Made by a program: the position numbers and the translations under genes. Source: an uncultured Eubacteriales bacterium (GTDB lineage: Bacteria > Bacillota > Clostridia > Oscillospirales > Oscillospiraceae). From it: a stretch of DNA of 48,628 nucleotides. Of the stretch, positions 40,639 to 48,628 are shown in pieces (position 1 is the first letter of the stretch; every line of letters begins with the position of its first letter). The stretch lies in contig URDJ01000021.1 of NCBI GenBank assembly GCA_900546615.1, forward strand, positions 1 through 48,628, read 5' to 3'. The notes under the pieces are model-generated. The model did no database searches. It had not been told where the DNA came from and saw only the letters and a list, made by a program, of their open reading frames with translations.

Positions 40639-41952
40639 ATGGCTAGAGATAAAAACACAGCGGTCCTGGACGCCAGCGCCGACCACTTTCCCGAGCACGG
40701 CCCGATAGACGAAAGCGGCAGGGAAGTGCTGCTCTCACTCAGGCATGTCGATATAAATTTCGGCAAGGGCGAGAACAAGGTCCGCGCCGTGCAGGACGCC
40801 AGCTTTGACATCTACAAGGGCGAGACCTTTTCGCTCGTTGGCGAGTCCGGCTCGGGCAAGACGACGATAGGCCGGGCCGTCATACGCGCCAACAGCTGCT
40901 CGAACGGCGAGATACTCTACAAGGGCGTCAGGATATCGGGAAAGATACCCCGCAGCCTCGACCGCGAGATAATCCGCAACATCCAGATGGTCTTCCAGGA
41001 CCCGGCCGCCTCGCTCAACGAGCGCGCGACGGTGGACTACATCATCTCCGAGGGCCTGTATAACTTCCATCTGTATGAGAACGAGGCAGACCGAGTGCGG
41101 AAGGTCGAGAGGATGATAGAGGCCGTCGGCCTGCTGCCGGAGCACCTGACGCGCTATCCGCACGAGTTCTCGGGCGGTCAGCGCCAGCGCGTGGGCCTGG
41201 CCAGAGCCATGGTCATGGAGCCGGAGTTCGTCGTCGCGGATGAGCCCATTTCCGCGCTGGACGTGTCCATCCGCGCGCAGATACTAAACCTCATGAACAA
41301 GTTCCAGACCGAGCAGGGCACGACCTATATGTTCATAGCGCACGACCTGTCCATCGTCAGGTATATCTCCGACCGCATAGGCGTCATCTACAAGGGAAGG
41401 ATCGTCGAGATCGCAACGTCGGAGGAGCTTTTCAACTACCCGCTGCACCCCTACACCCGCTCGCTGATTTCAGCCATTCCGCTGCCCGACCCACAGCTCG
41501 AGAAGCACAAGGTGCTGTATACCTACGACCCGTCCATGCATAATTATACGGATGAGACGCAGCCGGAGCTGGTGAACATAGGCCACGAGCACTACGTCTA
41601 CGGCAGCCCGGAGGAGATAGCGGAATACCGCTCCCTGCGCGAACGCGGGGAGCCGCTCAAGACACTCTCCATTGTCGGCGTGAACACCGATACAGCGCAG
41701 GAGGGTGGAGACAACGGCCCGACCGCCGGCGAGGTCATACTCGACCGACCGGTGCACGACACGGGCAGCGCCTGGTATGCGATATTGTCATTTTTCCTGC
41801 CGATACTCGGGCTTATCGCGGCCGTCGTCTTCAGGCGGCACAATTATATACGCAACTATAAGGCCTGCCGCAAGGGCGTCATAGCATTCGCGGCGACACT
41901 GGCCGTGTGTATAGTCCTGCTGCTGATTTTCATCGTCATAGCGATCGTGTAG
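40639..41952 (+). CDS. ABC transporter ATP-binding protein (DppF/OppF type) with a C-terminal membrane tail
   Basis: 437 residues; AGGAGGTG site. Residues 1-330 form a normal OppF ATPase: Walker A GESGSGKT (about 69-76), Q-loop [17 protein letters not shown], signature [15 protein letters not shown], Walker [15 protein letters not shown], and [14 protein letters not shown]. After the usual oligopeptide C-terminal region the protein continues with two membrane helices ([20 protein letters not shown] and [20 protein letters not shown], about 377-437), which OppF proteins lack. The tail could fasten the ATPase to the membrane. The next gene starts 3 bp later. Confidence 0.92.
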   Translation: MARDKNTAVLDASADHFPEHGPIDESGREVLLSLRHVDINFGKGENKVRAVQDASFDIYKGETFSLVGESGSGKTTIGRAVIRANSCSNGEILYKGVRISGKIPRSLDREIIRNIQMVFQDPAASLNERATVDYIISEGLYNFHLYENEADRVRKVERMIEAVGLLPEHLTRYPHEFSGGQRQRVGLARAMVMEPEFVVADEPISALDVSIRAQILNLMNKFQTEQGTTYMFIAHDLSIVRYISDRIGVIYKGRIVEIATSEELFNYPLHPYTRSLISAIPLPDPQLEKHKVLYTYDPSMHNYTDETQPELVNIGHEHYVYGSPEEIAEYRSLRERGEPLKTLSIVGVNTDTAQEGGDNGPTAGEVILDRPVHDTGSAWYAILSFFLPILGLIAAVVFRRHNYIRNYKACRKGVIAFAATLAVCIVLLLIFIVIAIV

Positions 41953-41955
41953 CGG

Positions 41956-43161
41956 ATGAAAAGGAACTCTGTACCAAACGACAGGCCGCCGGTGCGCAAG
42001 ATAATAAATATTGAGCTGCCCGAGGGCAGGCTCGGACTGCGTATTGCGCTGGTGATAGTCCTGATAGTCCTTGCTGTGGCGTCGTTTGCCCTGGGAATAA
42101 ACTCGCTCGTCAGCACGGATGCCGGCCTGACGGAGATAACAGCGCTCAGCGGTGAGATGAACGCCGGCAGCAGCTTCACATTCTATTATTATCTCGGCTA
42201 CGGCGGCGCGGACGCGACCGATGAAAAGCGCGAACTGCGAAATGTCTATACCGAGGCCGCGACGGACGCGCTCGAGCTGTTCTGCGCTGATATCGAGACA
42301 GAGGAAACCGGCGGTCTGTACCGCCTCAGCCGAAGCCCGAACGAGATCCTGAACGTGGACGAGGCGCTGTACTCCGCGCTTGAACAGCTCGAGGCGAGCG
42401 ATACGAGATACCACTACCTTGCCCCTCTGTACGAGCAGTACTACGCGCTGTGCAGCTCTATGGGCGACGAGGAGGCCGCGCAGTATGACCCGAGGCTGGA
42501 TGCCGCGCAGGGCGAGTTTTTCGCCGAGGCCGCCGCGTTTGCTGCGGATGAGACGGCGGTGGATATCGAACTGCTCGGAGACGGGAAGGTGAGACTCAGA
42601 GTCTCGGACGAGTACCTCGCCTTTGCGCAGGAGAACGGTATAGTCAGCTTTTTAGACCTGGGCTGGATGGAGAACGCCTTTATCGCGGACTACCTGGCCG
42701 AGACGCTGGAGGCCGCGGGCTATACATGCGGCGCGCTCATCAGCGACGACGGTTTCATGCGCTGCCTGGATGAGGAGACCGGCTCGGAGTATTCCTTCAA
42801 CTTCACGCACCGTGAAGGCGGCGAGGTAACGGTCCTCTCCACGCTGCGCTTTTCGGGCAGGGTTAGCATAGCCTGCCTGCGCGATTACCCGGCGGAAGGC
42901 TCTGACGGGGCGGGGTACTACCTGTACGAAAACGGGACGCTCCGCTCGCCGTTTCTGGATACGTCGGACGGCCTGGACCGCAGCAGTACGCCGGAGCTCT
43001 GCGGCTATTCCTTTGACGAAGGCTGCGCCGCGCTAGCACTGAAACTGGCTCCCATATTTATTGCCGATACCCTGAATACGGAAGCGTTGGTAACGCTTGA
43101 AAATGAAGGCATAACGGTGTATTATGCGAAGGATGGGGCGCTGTGCTCGACAGCAGCATAG
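41956..43161 (+). CDS. Membrane-anchored extracytoplasmic protein of unknown function in the ABC operon
   Basis: 401 residues. A short basic N-terminus is followed by one membrane helix (IALVIVLIVLAVASFALGIN, about 30-50), and the rest lies outside. The region ELFCADIETEETGGLYRLSR through AFIADYLAETLEAAGYTCGALISDDGFMRCLD has a mixed alpha/beta pattern; the last piece (a long amphipathic helix, then strand and DGFMRCL) reminds me of ApbE/FMN-transfer-like folds, but this is weak. Its place as the last gene of the ABC operon, 3 bp after the ATPase with the membrane tail, suggests a transporter accessory role. Confidence 0.72.
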   Translation: MKRNSVPNDRPPVRKIINIELPEGRLGLRIALVIVLIVLAVASFALGINSLVSTDAGLTEITALSGEMNAGSSFTFYYYLGYGGADATDEKRELRNVYTEAATDALELFCADIETEETGGLYRLSRSPNEILNVDEALYSALEQLEASDTRYHYLAPLYEQYYALCSSMGDEEAAQYDPRLDAAQGEFFAEAAAFAADETAVDIELLGDGKVRLRVSDEYLAFAQENGIVSFLDLGWMENAFIADYLAETLEAAGYTCGALISDDGFMRCLDEETGSEYSFNFTHREGGEVTVLSTLRFSGRVSIACLRDYPAEGSDGAGYYLYENGTLRSPFLDTSDGLDRSSTPELCGYSFDEGCAALALKLAPIFIADTLNTEALVTLENEGITVYYAKDGALCSTAA

Positions 43162-43185
43162 TGCGCTGAATTGATAAAATGGGTA

Positions 43186-43213
43186 TTGACAATATACCCA
43201 TCGGGGGTATACT
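43186..43213 (+). promoter_or_regulatory. Copper-module promoter with CsoR-type operator
   Basis: TTGACA (43186-43191) and TATACT (43208-43213) are separated by 16 bases. Between and over the -10 lies an inverted repeat, TATACCC (43193-43199) and GGGTATA (43205-43211), with a 5-base centre. This is the G/C-tract palindrome type bound by CsoR, positioned to block RNA polymerase. Confidence 0.82.
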
Positions 43214-43254
43214 ATTATTGCTCCTGATGGGTATCTGTGTGGAAGGAGCTTATC

Positions 43255-43560
43255 ATGGGAAAGACAAAGAATTGTTGTTGCCAGCGGACAAAGGAGCGGA
43301 CTCCTGAGGAGTACAAGAAGCTGATACACCGGCTCAACCGCATTGAGGGCCAGGTGCGCGGCATACGCGGCATGGTGGAGAAGGGCGTGTATTGTCCCGA
43401 CATCCTTGTGCAGTCGGCTGCGGTGACGGCGGCGATGAACGCCTTTAACCGCGAGCTTCTGAGCGACCACATCCGCACCTGCGTCGTCGATGACATCCGC
43501 GAGGGCAATGACGAGACCATCGACGAACTGCTGAAGACCATGCAGAAGTTGATGAGGTAA
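43255..43560 (+). CDS. csoR: Copper-sensing transcriptional repressor CsoR
   Basis: 101 residues from the ATG at 43255 (AAGGAGC site). The DUF156/CsoR fold is clear: LIHRLNRIEGQVRGIRGMVE, YCPDILVQSAAVTAAMNAF and LLSDHIRTCVVDDI. The three Cu(I) ligands are Cys47, His72 and Cys76, with exactly the 25- and 4-residue spacings of characterised CsoR. An extra CCC at residues 7-9 is unusual and may bind metal. The protein is a tetramer that leaves its operator when copper binds; the operator at 43193-43211 is just ahead, and copA follows 26 bp later, so it should regulate the whole module. Confidence 0.95.
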   Translation: MGKTKNCCCQRTKERTPEEYKKLIHRLNRIEGQVRGIRGMVEKGVYCPDILVQSAAVTAAMNAFNRELLSDHIRTCVVDDIREGNDETIDELLKTMQKLMR

Positions 43561-43586
43561 GTGCAATGGGGAGGTAAAGGTATCAT

Positions 43587-46500
43587 ATGAAGCAGTATAC
43601 TGTAACAGGTATGAGCTGCGCGGCATGCAGTGCCAGGGTCGAGAAAGCCGTGAACGCCGTTCCGGGCGTGACGAGCTGCTCGGTCAGCCTGCTGACGAAC
43701 TCCATGGGCGTTGAGGGCACGGCCTCCAGCGCGGACATAATTAAGGCCGTCGTTGACGCCGGCTACGGCGCGAGCGAGAAGGGCGCCGGCGCTGAGAAAA
43801 AGAGTGCGTCAAGCTCCATGGCAGAGGCTGAAGCCGCTCTTGAGGACCACGAGACGCCGGTTCTGAAGCGCCGCCTGATCTCGTCCGTCGGCTTCCTCAT
43901 AGTGCTCATGTATTTCTCCATGGGCGCGATGATGTGGGGCTGGCCGCTGCCGGATTTCCTGGCCCACAACTACATGGCCCAGGCGCTCATCCAGCTCTAT
44001 TTGACTGTTATAGTCATGATCATCAACAAGAAGTTCTTCATCTCCGGCTTCAAGAGCCTCGCGCACAGGGCGCCTAACATGGACACCCTCGTCGCCCTGG
44101 GCTCCAGCGCCGCCTTCGTGTGGAGCTCGTACGCGCTCTTTGAGATGACGACTTACAGCGACCCGATGGACCAGATGCACGTCATGCACACTGAGTTCTA
44201 CTTCGAGGCCGCGGCTATGATACTGACCCTCATCACCGTAGGCAAGATGCTCGAGGCCCGCAGCAAGGGCAAGACCACGGACGCCCTCAAGAGCCTCATG
44301 AAGCTCGCCCCCAAGACCGCCACTGTCGTCCGGGGCGGGCAGGAAGTCACCGTCGGAGTGGACGAGGTTGAGAAGGGCGATATATTCGTCGTCCGCCCGG
44401 GCGAGAACATCCCGGTCGACGGCATTGTGCTCGAAGGCCACAGTGCCGTGAACGAGAGCGCCCTGACCGGCGAGAGTATCCCGGTCGACAAGGCGGAGGG
44501 CGATACGGTCTCCGCCGCCACGCTCAACCAGAGCGGCTTCATAAAGTGCCAGGCCACCCGCGTGGGCGAGGATACGACCCTCAGCCAGATAATCCAGATG
44601 GTCTCCGACGCGGCAGCGACGAAGGCGCCGATAGCGAAGGTGGCCGACAAGGTCTCCGGTATTTTCGTGCCTTCGGTCATAACGATAGCCGTCATAACGA
44701 CCATCGTGTGGCTGCTCATAGGCCAGAGCTTCGGCTTCGCACTCGCGCGCGGGATATCGGTGCTGGTCATCAGCTGTCCCTGCGCGCTCGGCCTCGCGAC
44801 GCCCGTCGCCATCATGGTCGGCAACGGCATGGGCGCGAAGAATGGCATACTGTTCAAGACCGCCGCTTCGCTCGAGGAAGCTGGCAAGATGGATATAGTT
44901 GCGCTCGACAAGACCGGCACCATCACCTCCGGCGAGCCCAAGGTCACCGATATCATCCCCTCCAAGGGCGTCAGCGAGGAGGAGCTCATGAGCCTCGCAC
45001 TGGCGCTCGAGCAGAAGAGCGAGCACCCGCTTGCCCGCGCCATCATGCAGCGCGGCGAGGAGCTGGGCATGAAGGCCCCCGAGGTCAGCTCCTTCGAGGC
45101 CCTGCCCGGCAACGGCGTCATCGCCAGCATGAACGGCAAGGAGCTTGCCACAGGCAACCATAAGTTCATCGTCACCAAGGCCACCGTCACCGACGACATG
45201 CGAGAGAAGGCAGAGCAGCTCGCCGAGCAGGGCAAGACCCCGCTGTACTTCGCCGAGGGCGGCAAGCTTGCCGGCATCATCGCCGTGGCCGACGTCATCA
45301 AGGAGGACAGCCCGCGCGCGGTGCAGGAGCTGCGCAACATGGGCATCCGCGTCGTCATGCTCACCGGCGACAATGAGCGCACCGCCAAGGCCATTGGCGC
45401 TCAGGCGGGCGTGGACGAGGTCATAGCAGGCGTCCTGCCCGACGGCAAGGAGAGCGTTATCCGCAAGCTCATGAAGCAGGGCAAGGTCTCCATGGTCGGC
45501 GACGGCATCAACGATGCTCCGGCCCTGACACGCGCAGACATCGGTATCGCCATAGGCGCGGGTACTGACGTCGCCATCGACGCCGCGGACGTTGTGCTCA
45601 TGAAGAGCCAGCTGTCGGACGTCCCCGCCGCCATCCGCATGTCCCGCGCAACGCTGCGAAATATACACGAAAACCTGTTCTGGGCCTTCTTTTACAATAC
45701 TATCGGCATTCCCATTGCAGCAGGCTGTTTTGTGTGGGCGAACCTCACGCTCAACCCGATGCTGGGCGCGGCAGCTATGAGCCTCAGCTCCTTCTGCGTC
45801 GTGTCGAATGCCCTGAGGCTGAACCTGTTCAAGATGTATAACGCGAGCAAGGATAAGCCGCGCAGACACAAGGCCGCTCCCTCCGTCGCTGTGGAGGAGG
45901 AAGAGGAGCTTATAGACGTCGCGATGCGTATAGACGGAATGATGTGCGGTCATTGTGAAAAGACCGTCACCGAGGCGCTCTCGGCGGTCGAGGGTGTGGA
46001 GGACGTCAGCGCCAGCGCGGAGAAGGGTGTTGCCAAGTTCAAGATACATCCCGACACAAGCGAACAGGCACTCAAGGACGCAGTCACCAGGGCCGGGTAC
46101 ATATTCGTCGGCTTCGGAGAGAACGTCACCGCCTGCCCAATCACCGGCACGGTCGAGAAGACCATGAAGATCGAGGGCATGATGTGCGAGCACTGCGAGC
46201 GAGCTGTCAAGACTGCTCTTGAAGCTGTTGAGGGTGTTGAGACCGTCACCGCCGACGCCAAGGCGGGCACGGCGACCATACGCCTGCAGCCCGGCACGAG
46301 CGAGGAAGCCATGGCCGAGGCCGTGAAGAAGGCCGGTTACGTACCTCACGGTTTTGCGGGCGACGAGCCTTCCGCTCCAGCGGCAGAGGCCGTCACGAAG
46401 ACCGTGAAAATCGAGGGTATGATGTGCGAGCACTGCGAGAGGGCAGTCAGCGAAGCGATAGGCGCGGTCGCGGGCGTCGAGAGCGTCAAGGCCGATGCGA

Positions 46501-46601
46501 AGGCAGGCACCGCAGCCGTCACCATGAAGCCGGACACGGACGAGGAAGCTCTCAAAGCTGCCGTCACGAAGGCTGGATATGTTTTCCTCGGCATCGAGTG
46601 A
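43587..46601 (+). CDS. copA: Copper-exporting P1B-type ATPase with one N-terminal and three C-terminal HMA domains
   Basis: 1004 residues, against about 750-820 for most bacterial CopA. Residues 1-65 are an HMA domain with the Cu motif GMSCAAC. The ATPase core follows: TGE in [20 protein letters not shown], the transmembrane CPC in [13 protein letters not shown] (about 397), phosphorylated Asp in [14 protein letters not shown] (about 440), HP in [10 protein letters not shown], and hinge [18 protein letters not shown]. After the last helices (to about 755) three HMA modules stand in tandem at about 780-1004, with motifs [18 protein letters not shown] and GMMCEHCER, the second and third closely similar. 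The protein exports Cu(I). The C-terminal array is unusual and could act in metal loading or as a sensor. Confidence 0.95.
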   Translation: MKQYTVTGMSCAACSARVEKAVNAVPGVTSCSVSLLTNSMGVEGTASSADIIKAVVDAGYGASEKGAGAEKKSASSSMAEAEAALEDHETPVLKRRLISSVGFLIVLMYFSMGAMMWGWPLPDFLAHNYMAQALIQLYLTVIVMIINKKFFISGFKSLAHRAPNMDTLVALGSSAAFVWSSYALFEMTTYSDPMDQMHVMHTEFYFEAAAMILTLITVGKMLEARSKGKTTDALKSLMKLAPKTATVVRGGQEVTVGVDEVEKGDIFVVRPGENIPVDGIVLEGHSAVNESALTGESIPVDKAEGDTVSAATLNQSGFIKCQATRVGEDTTLSQIIQMVSDAAATKAPIAKVADKVSGIFVPSVITIAVITTIVWLLIGQSFGFALARGISVLVISCPCALGLATPVAIMVGNGMGAKNGILFKTAASLEEAGKMDIVALDKTGTITSGEPKVTDIIPSKGVSEEELMSLALALEQKSEHPLARAIMQRGEELGMKAPEVSSFEALPGNGVIASMNGKELATGNHKFIVTKATVTDDMREKAEQLAEQGKTPLYFAEGGKLAGIIAVADVIKEDSPRAVQELRNMGIRVVMLTGDNERTAKAIGAQAGVDEVIAGVLPDGKESVIRKLMKQGKVSMVGDGINDAPALTRADIGIAIGAGTDVAIDAADVVLMKSQLSDVPAAIRMSRATLRNIHENLFWAFFYNTIGIPIAAGCFVWANLTLNPMLGAAAMSLSSFCVVSNALRLNLFKMYNASKDKPRRHKAAPSVAVEEEEELIDVAMRIDGMMCGHCEKTVTEALSAVEGVEDVSASAEKGVAKFKIHPDTSEQALKDAVTRAGYIFVGFGENVTACPITGTVEKTMKIEGMMCEHCERAVKTALEAVEGVETVTADAKAGTATIRLQPGTSEEAMAEAVKKAGYVPHGFAGDEPSAPAAEAVTKTVKIEGMMCEHCERAVSEAIGAVAGVESVKADAKAGTAAVTMKPDTDEEALKAAVTKAGYVFLGIE

Positions 46602-46652
46602 TTTTGCCCGTGCCCGGATATAAATGTAAGTTATTTAAGGAGGAGATTCATA

Positions 46653-46871
46653 ATGAAGAAGCTCATGAAGGTAGAAGGCATGCACTGCGGCGGCTGCTCC
46701 GGCCGTCTCAAGAGGACGCTCGAGGCCATGGACGGTGTCGAGAGCGCAGAGGCCAGCCACGAGGCCGGCACCGCTTCTGTTGTCTGCAACGCCAGCGTGA
46801 CCGACGAGGCTCTCAAGGCCGCTGTCGAGGGCGCGAACTTCACGTTCGTCAGCATCGAGACCGTCGAGTGA
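46653..46871 (+). CDS. Small HMA-domain copper chaperone (CopZ-like)
   Basis: 72 residues; AAGGAGG site. A single HMA fold with metal-binding motif GMHCGGCSGRLKRTLEAMDG and the usual continuation VESAEASHEAGTASVVCNA. It would carry Cu(I) to CopA in the cytoplasm. Note the Cys-Gly-Gly-Cys between the two ligands and a third cysteine at about 49. It is the last gene of the csoR-copA module, 51 bp after copA. Confidence 0.9.
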   Translation: MKKLMKVEGMHCGGCSGRLKRTLEAMDGVESAEASHEAGTASVVCNASVTDEALKAAVEGANFTFVSIETVE

Positions 46872-46888
46872 TAAGCGACTGATAGAAA

Positions 46889-46922
46889 AGACATGGCCCG
46901 CCGAGTATGGCGGGCCATGTCT
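46889..46922. terminator. Bidirectional terminator between the copper module and D-aminoacylase
   Basis: AGACATGGCCCGCC (46889-46902) pairs perfectly with GGCGGGCCATGTCT (46909-46922), with T/A-rich flanks on both sides. Confidence 0.9.
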
Positions 46923-46935
46923 TATTTGTTATTCC

Positions 46936-48489
46936 TCAAAGTTCCGCGCCGTATGCCGTGCGCCCGCCCACGAGCACGATGTCCATGCCGGAGGCGAGGG
47001 TGTCGGGATGCTCGTAGCTGTCACGCTCATGTATGTTAACGGGCGTGAACAGGCAGAGATCTGCATCATAGCCGGGCTTAATGAGGCCCTTTCGCTCAAG
47101 TCCGAAACGCCGGGCTGGCTGGCTGGTTACTTTCTTTACCGCCTCCGCGAGCGTGAGCGTCTTTTTTGCGAACACATACCGCTCGATGAGCCGCGGGAAG
47201 GCGCCGTAGACCCGTGGATGCAGCAGCCCGCTCGTCGGATAGGTCGCGTCAGATATGACGCCCGAGAAGGGCGCACGCAGTATGTCCTCGATGTCCTGCT
47301 CGTCGGCGATAAAGTCTATCATCGACACAGCGCAGTGCTCGGAGGCCAGCAGGTCAAATAGCGCATCGAAGTCCGAGACACCGCGCATTTGGGCGATCTC
47401 GGCGATGGAGCGCCCCTCGAAGCCCTGATTTTCGGGCATATGCAGCGAGGTAGCGCGGATGTTCTCGAAACCGACCAGCAGCGAGATGTTCTCAAAATCC
47501 GAGCCTGTCAGCATCCGCTCACGCATGAGTTCGCGCTGATGACTGTCGCCCAGCGCCTCTGTCAGCGCCTCGGTGCCCCCGGCCTGAAACTCGGGCGGCA
47601 GAACGTGTATGAGCTGAGTCGAGCCGGCAGGGTAGGGGTATACGTCGCACATGACGTCCAGCCCGTCCTGACGCGCCTCGTCGATAAGCCGGAGCATCTT
47701 GGGCACGGCCCTGCGCCAGTTGCGGCGGCCGATAGCCTTGAGATGGCTGATTTCCAGCGGCATACGCAGCTCACGCGCGACCTCGAGCATCTCCCGGAGC
47801 GCGTCCACGACCCCGTCGCCCTCCTGACGCATGTGTACGGTGACGACGGTATCCGTGCCTCTGAGCGGCTCAAGCGCGCGTATAAGCCCGCGCGTGTCGT
47901 AGAAGCACTCGGGCGCGTAGCCGAGACCGAGCGAGACGCCGACGGCTCCGTCCGCGAGCGCGGCCTCGAGCAGCCGGTGGACCTCGGCGTACTGTTCATC
48001 CGTCAGCGGCGCGTCGGAGAACCCGGCGGCGCAGGCGCGGATCGTGCCCATACCGGCGAGCATGAAGGTACCCGGCGGCGGCGCGGCCTCGCGTGCCTGG
48101 GCGAGATACGAGGCCATCGACTCAAACTTGCGGCCCTCGGGCAGCTCGCCGACGATAGGGGAGAGGTAGCGCAGGATCTCGCCCCTGAACCTGCCCGCGA
48201 CTGGCGCGAGCGAGAGGCCGCAGTTGCCGTTTATGACGGTGGTGAGGCCCTGCGCAAGCTCCGCCTGACCCCAGCCGGGGCGAAAGAGCGCGGCGTCGGC
48301 GTGCCTGTGAATGTCGATGAACCCGGGCGTCAGATACCGCCCTGCGGCCTCGATAACGTGCGCGGCCCCGGCCTCGCCGAGCTGCCCCACAGCCTGTATC
48401 CTTTCCCCGGAAATGCCCACGTCGGCGGGGAAAGCCCCAGCCCCGCTGCCGTCGAGCACCATGGCGTTGCGAATGAGCAGATCAAACAT
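46936..48489 (-). CDS. N-acyl-D-amino-acid deacylase (D-aminoacylase, amidohydrolase family)
   Basis: 517 residues from the ATG at 48489, with AGGAGG 7 bases ahead; an extended -10 (TGCTATAAT) lies at 48511-48519 on the minus strand. Family features: GRYLTPGFIDIHRHADAALF (metal-binding HxH), TVINGNCGLSLAPV, the conserved NGNCG of D-aminoacylases, VTVHMRQEGDGVVDALREML, LEISHLKAIGRRNWR and the end LIKPGYDADLCLF. The enzyme removes the acyl group from N-acyl-D-amino acids, releasing D-amino acids, for example from peptidoglycan-derived or gut D-peptides. It is monocistronic here, converging on the copper module. Confidence 0.92.
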   Translation of the reverse strand: MFDLLIRNAMVLDGSGAGAFPADVGISGERIQAVGQLGEAGAAHVIEAAGRYLTPGFIDIHRHADAALFRPGWGQAELAQGLTTVINGNCGLSLAPVAGRFRGEILRYLSPIVGELPEGRKFESMASYLAQAREAAPPPGTFMLAGMGTIRACAAGFSDAPLTDEQYAEVHRLLEAALADGAVGVSLGLGYAPECFYDTRGLIRALEPLRGTDTVVTVHMRQEGDGVVDALREMLEVARELRMPLEISHLKAIGRRNWRRAVPKMLRLIDEARQDGLDVMCDVYPYPAGSTQLIHVLPPEFQAGGTEALTEALGDSHQRELMRERMLTGSDFENISLLVGFENIRATSLHMPENQGFEGRSIAEIAQMRGVSDFDALFDLLASEHCAVSMIDFIADEQDIEDILRAPFSGVISDATYPTSGLLHPRVYGAFPRLIERYVFAKKTLTLAEAVKKVTSQPARRFGLERKGLIKPGYDADLCLFTPVNIHERDSYEHPDTLASGMDIVLVGGRTAYGAEL

Positions 48490-48527
48490 GGTATCGCCTC
48501 CTGAAAAAGCATTATAGCACAAAAAAA

Positions 48528-48559
48528 GAATTAAGGAAGGCTGTGGTCTTCCTTAATTC
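48528..48559 (-). terminator. Terminator of the next minus-strand unit
   Basis: GAATTAAGGAAG (48528-48539) pairs with CTTCCTTAATTC (48548-48559); seven T residues follow on the minus strand (A-run 48521-48527). It would end a minus-strand transcript entering from beyond the right edge. Confidence 0.8.
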
Positions 48560-48582
48560 CTTGATTTTCAGCTATAAGGGGG

Positions 48583-48628
48583 AAACCCCTTGGTAGGGTT
48601 TCCCCCTTGAACCCCCTTCCTGACCTTG
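48583..48628. repeat. Dispersed intergenic repeat, copy 2 (runs to the window edge)
   Basis: Begins AAACCCCTTGGTAGGGTTTC and ends CTTCCTGACCTTG, closely matching 12418-12461 in the same orientation. It is the start of a longer intergenic repeat that continues outside. Confidence 0.7.

Noticed and set aside
43809..46433. 874-codon open frame antisense to copA
   Set aside because: It mirrors the GC-rich codon pattern of copA; composition is rich in H, A, G, D, L with no domain, no ribosome site, and the sense gene is certain.
1..48628. CRISPR arrays, rRNA genes, phage structural genes, replication origin
   Set aside because: No regularly spaced direct repeats, no rRNA sequence, no capsid/tail/terminase frames and no DnaA-box cluster were seen.

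Overview
The window looks like chromosome from a GC-rich, low-AT-spacer Clostridia bacterium, most likely a gut Oscillospiraceae-type anaerobe. The basis is: S-layer homology (SLH) proteins with the ending TPTATATRAQAAAIFMR, clostridial conjugative-element genes (ParB, Maff2, VirD4, group II intron), zinc-ribbon envelope proteins, PucR/NCS1/DUF917 catabolic genes, and strong GC stem-loop terminators. The family is inferred; no rRNA or other taxonomic marker is present.

Layout. 1-1691 is one end of an integrative element: a partial gene, parB, an 18-bp inverted repeat and the 3' part of a tRNA (anticodon apparently CGC, Ala) as a probable attachment-site scar. 1758-3332 holds a small conserved gene, an XRE remnant and an SLH protein. 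3355-5254 is a patchwork of gene pieces (uxaC 3' half, a sigma-like N-terminus, a transposase N-terminus, a radical-SAM N-terminus, a response regulator without its C-terminus). 5397-12253 has a 12-helix LuxR-type regulator divergent from a five-gene operon of lipoproteins and zinc-ribbon membrane proteins, one with a transglutaminase-like Cys-His-Glu set. 12279-14726 is a second patchwork: dispersed repeats, an unknown C-terminal fragment, a 3'-truncated group II intron inside a maff2 gene, a virD4 tail, then the 3' end of atpD followed by intact atpC.

15168-20050 carries a marR-MATE pair (the MATE pump lacks about 95 internal residues) and two secreted proteins. 20569-28596 is a catabolic locus: PucR regulator, NCS1 permease, DUF917 protein, PepD peptidase, divergent tryptophanase-like lyase, and a DUF917 mini-gene missing its middle. 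28893-33727 has an N-terminally truncated leucine-rich-repeat/SLH protein and an M16C protease. 34072-43161 is a complete oligopeptide-type ABC transporter operon with unusual insertions. 43186-46922 is a copper module (csoR, copA with three extra C-terminal HMA domains, a small HMA chaperone). 46936-48489 is a D-aminoacylase, followed by a repeat shared with 12418-12461.

Two things stand out. First, genes are joined or internally shortened at about ten places; several joins put conjugative-element DNA next to housekeeping genes, so either this genome has undergone heavy microhomology-type rearrangement or the assembly is chimeric. Second, the zinc-ribbon/transglutaminase-like operon is a coherent envelope gene set of unknown function next to its own candidate membrane-bound regulator.
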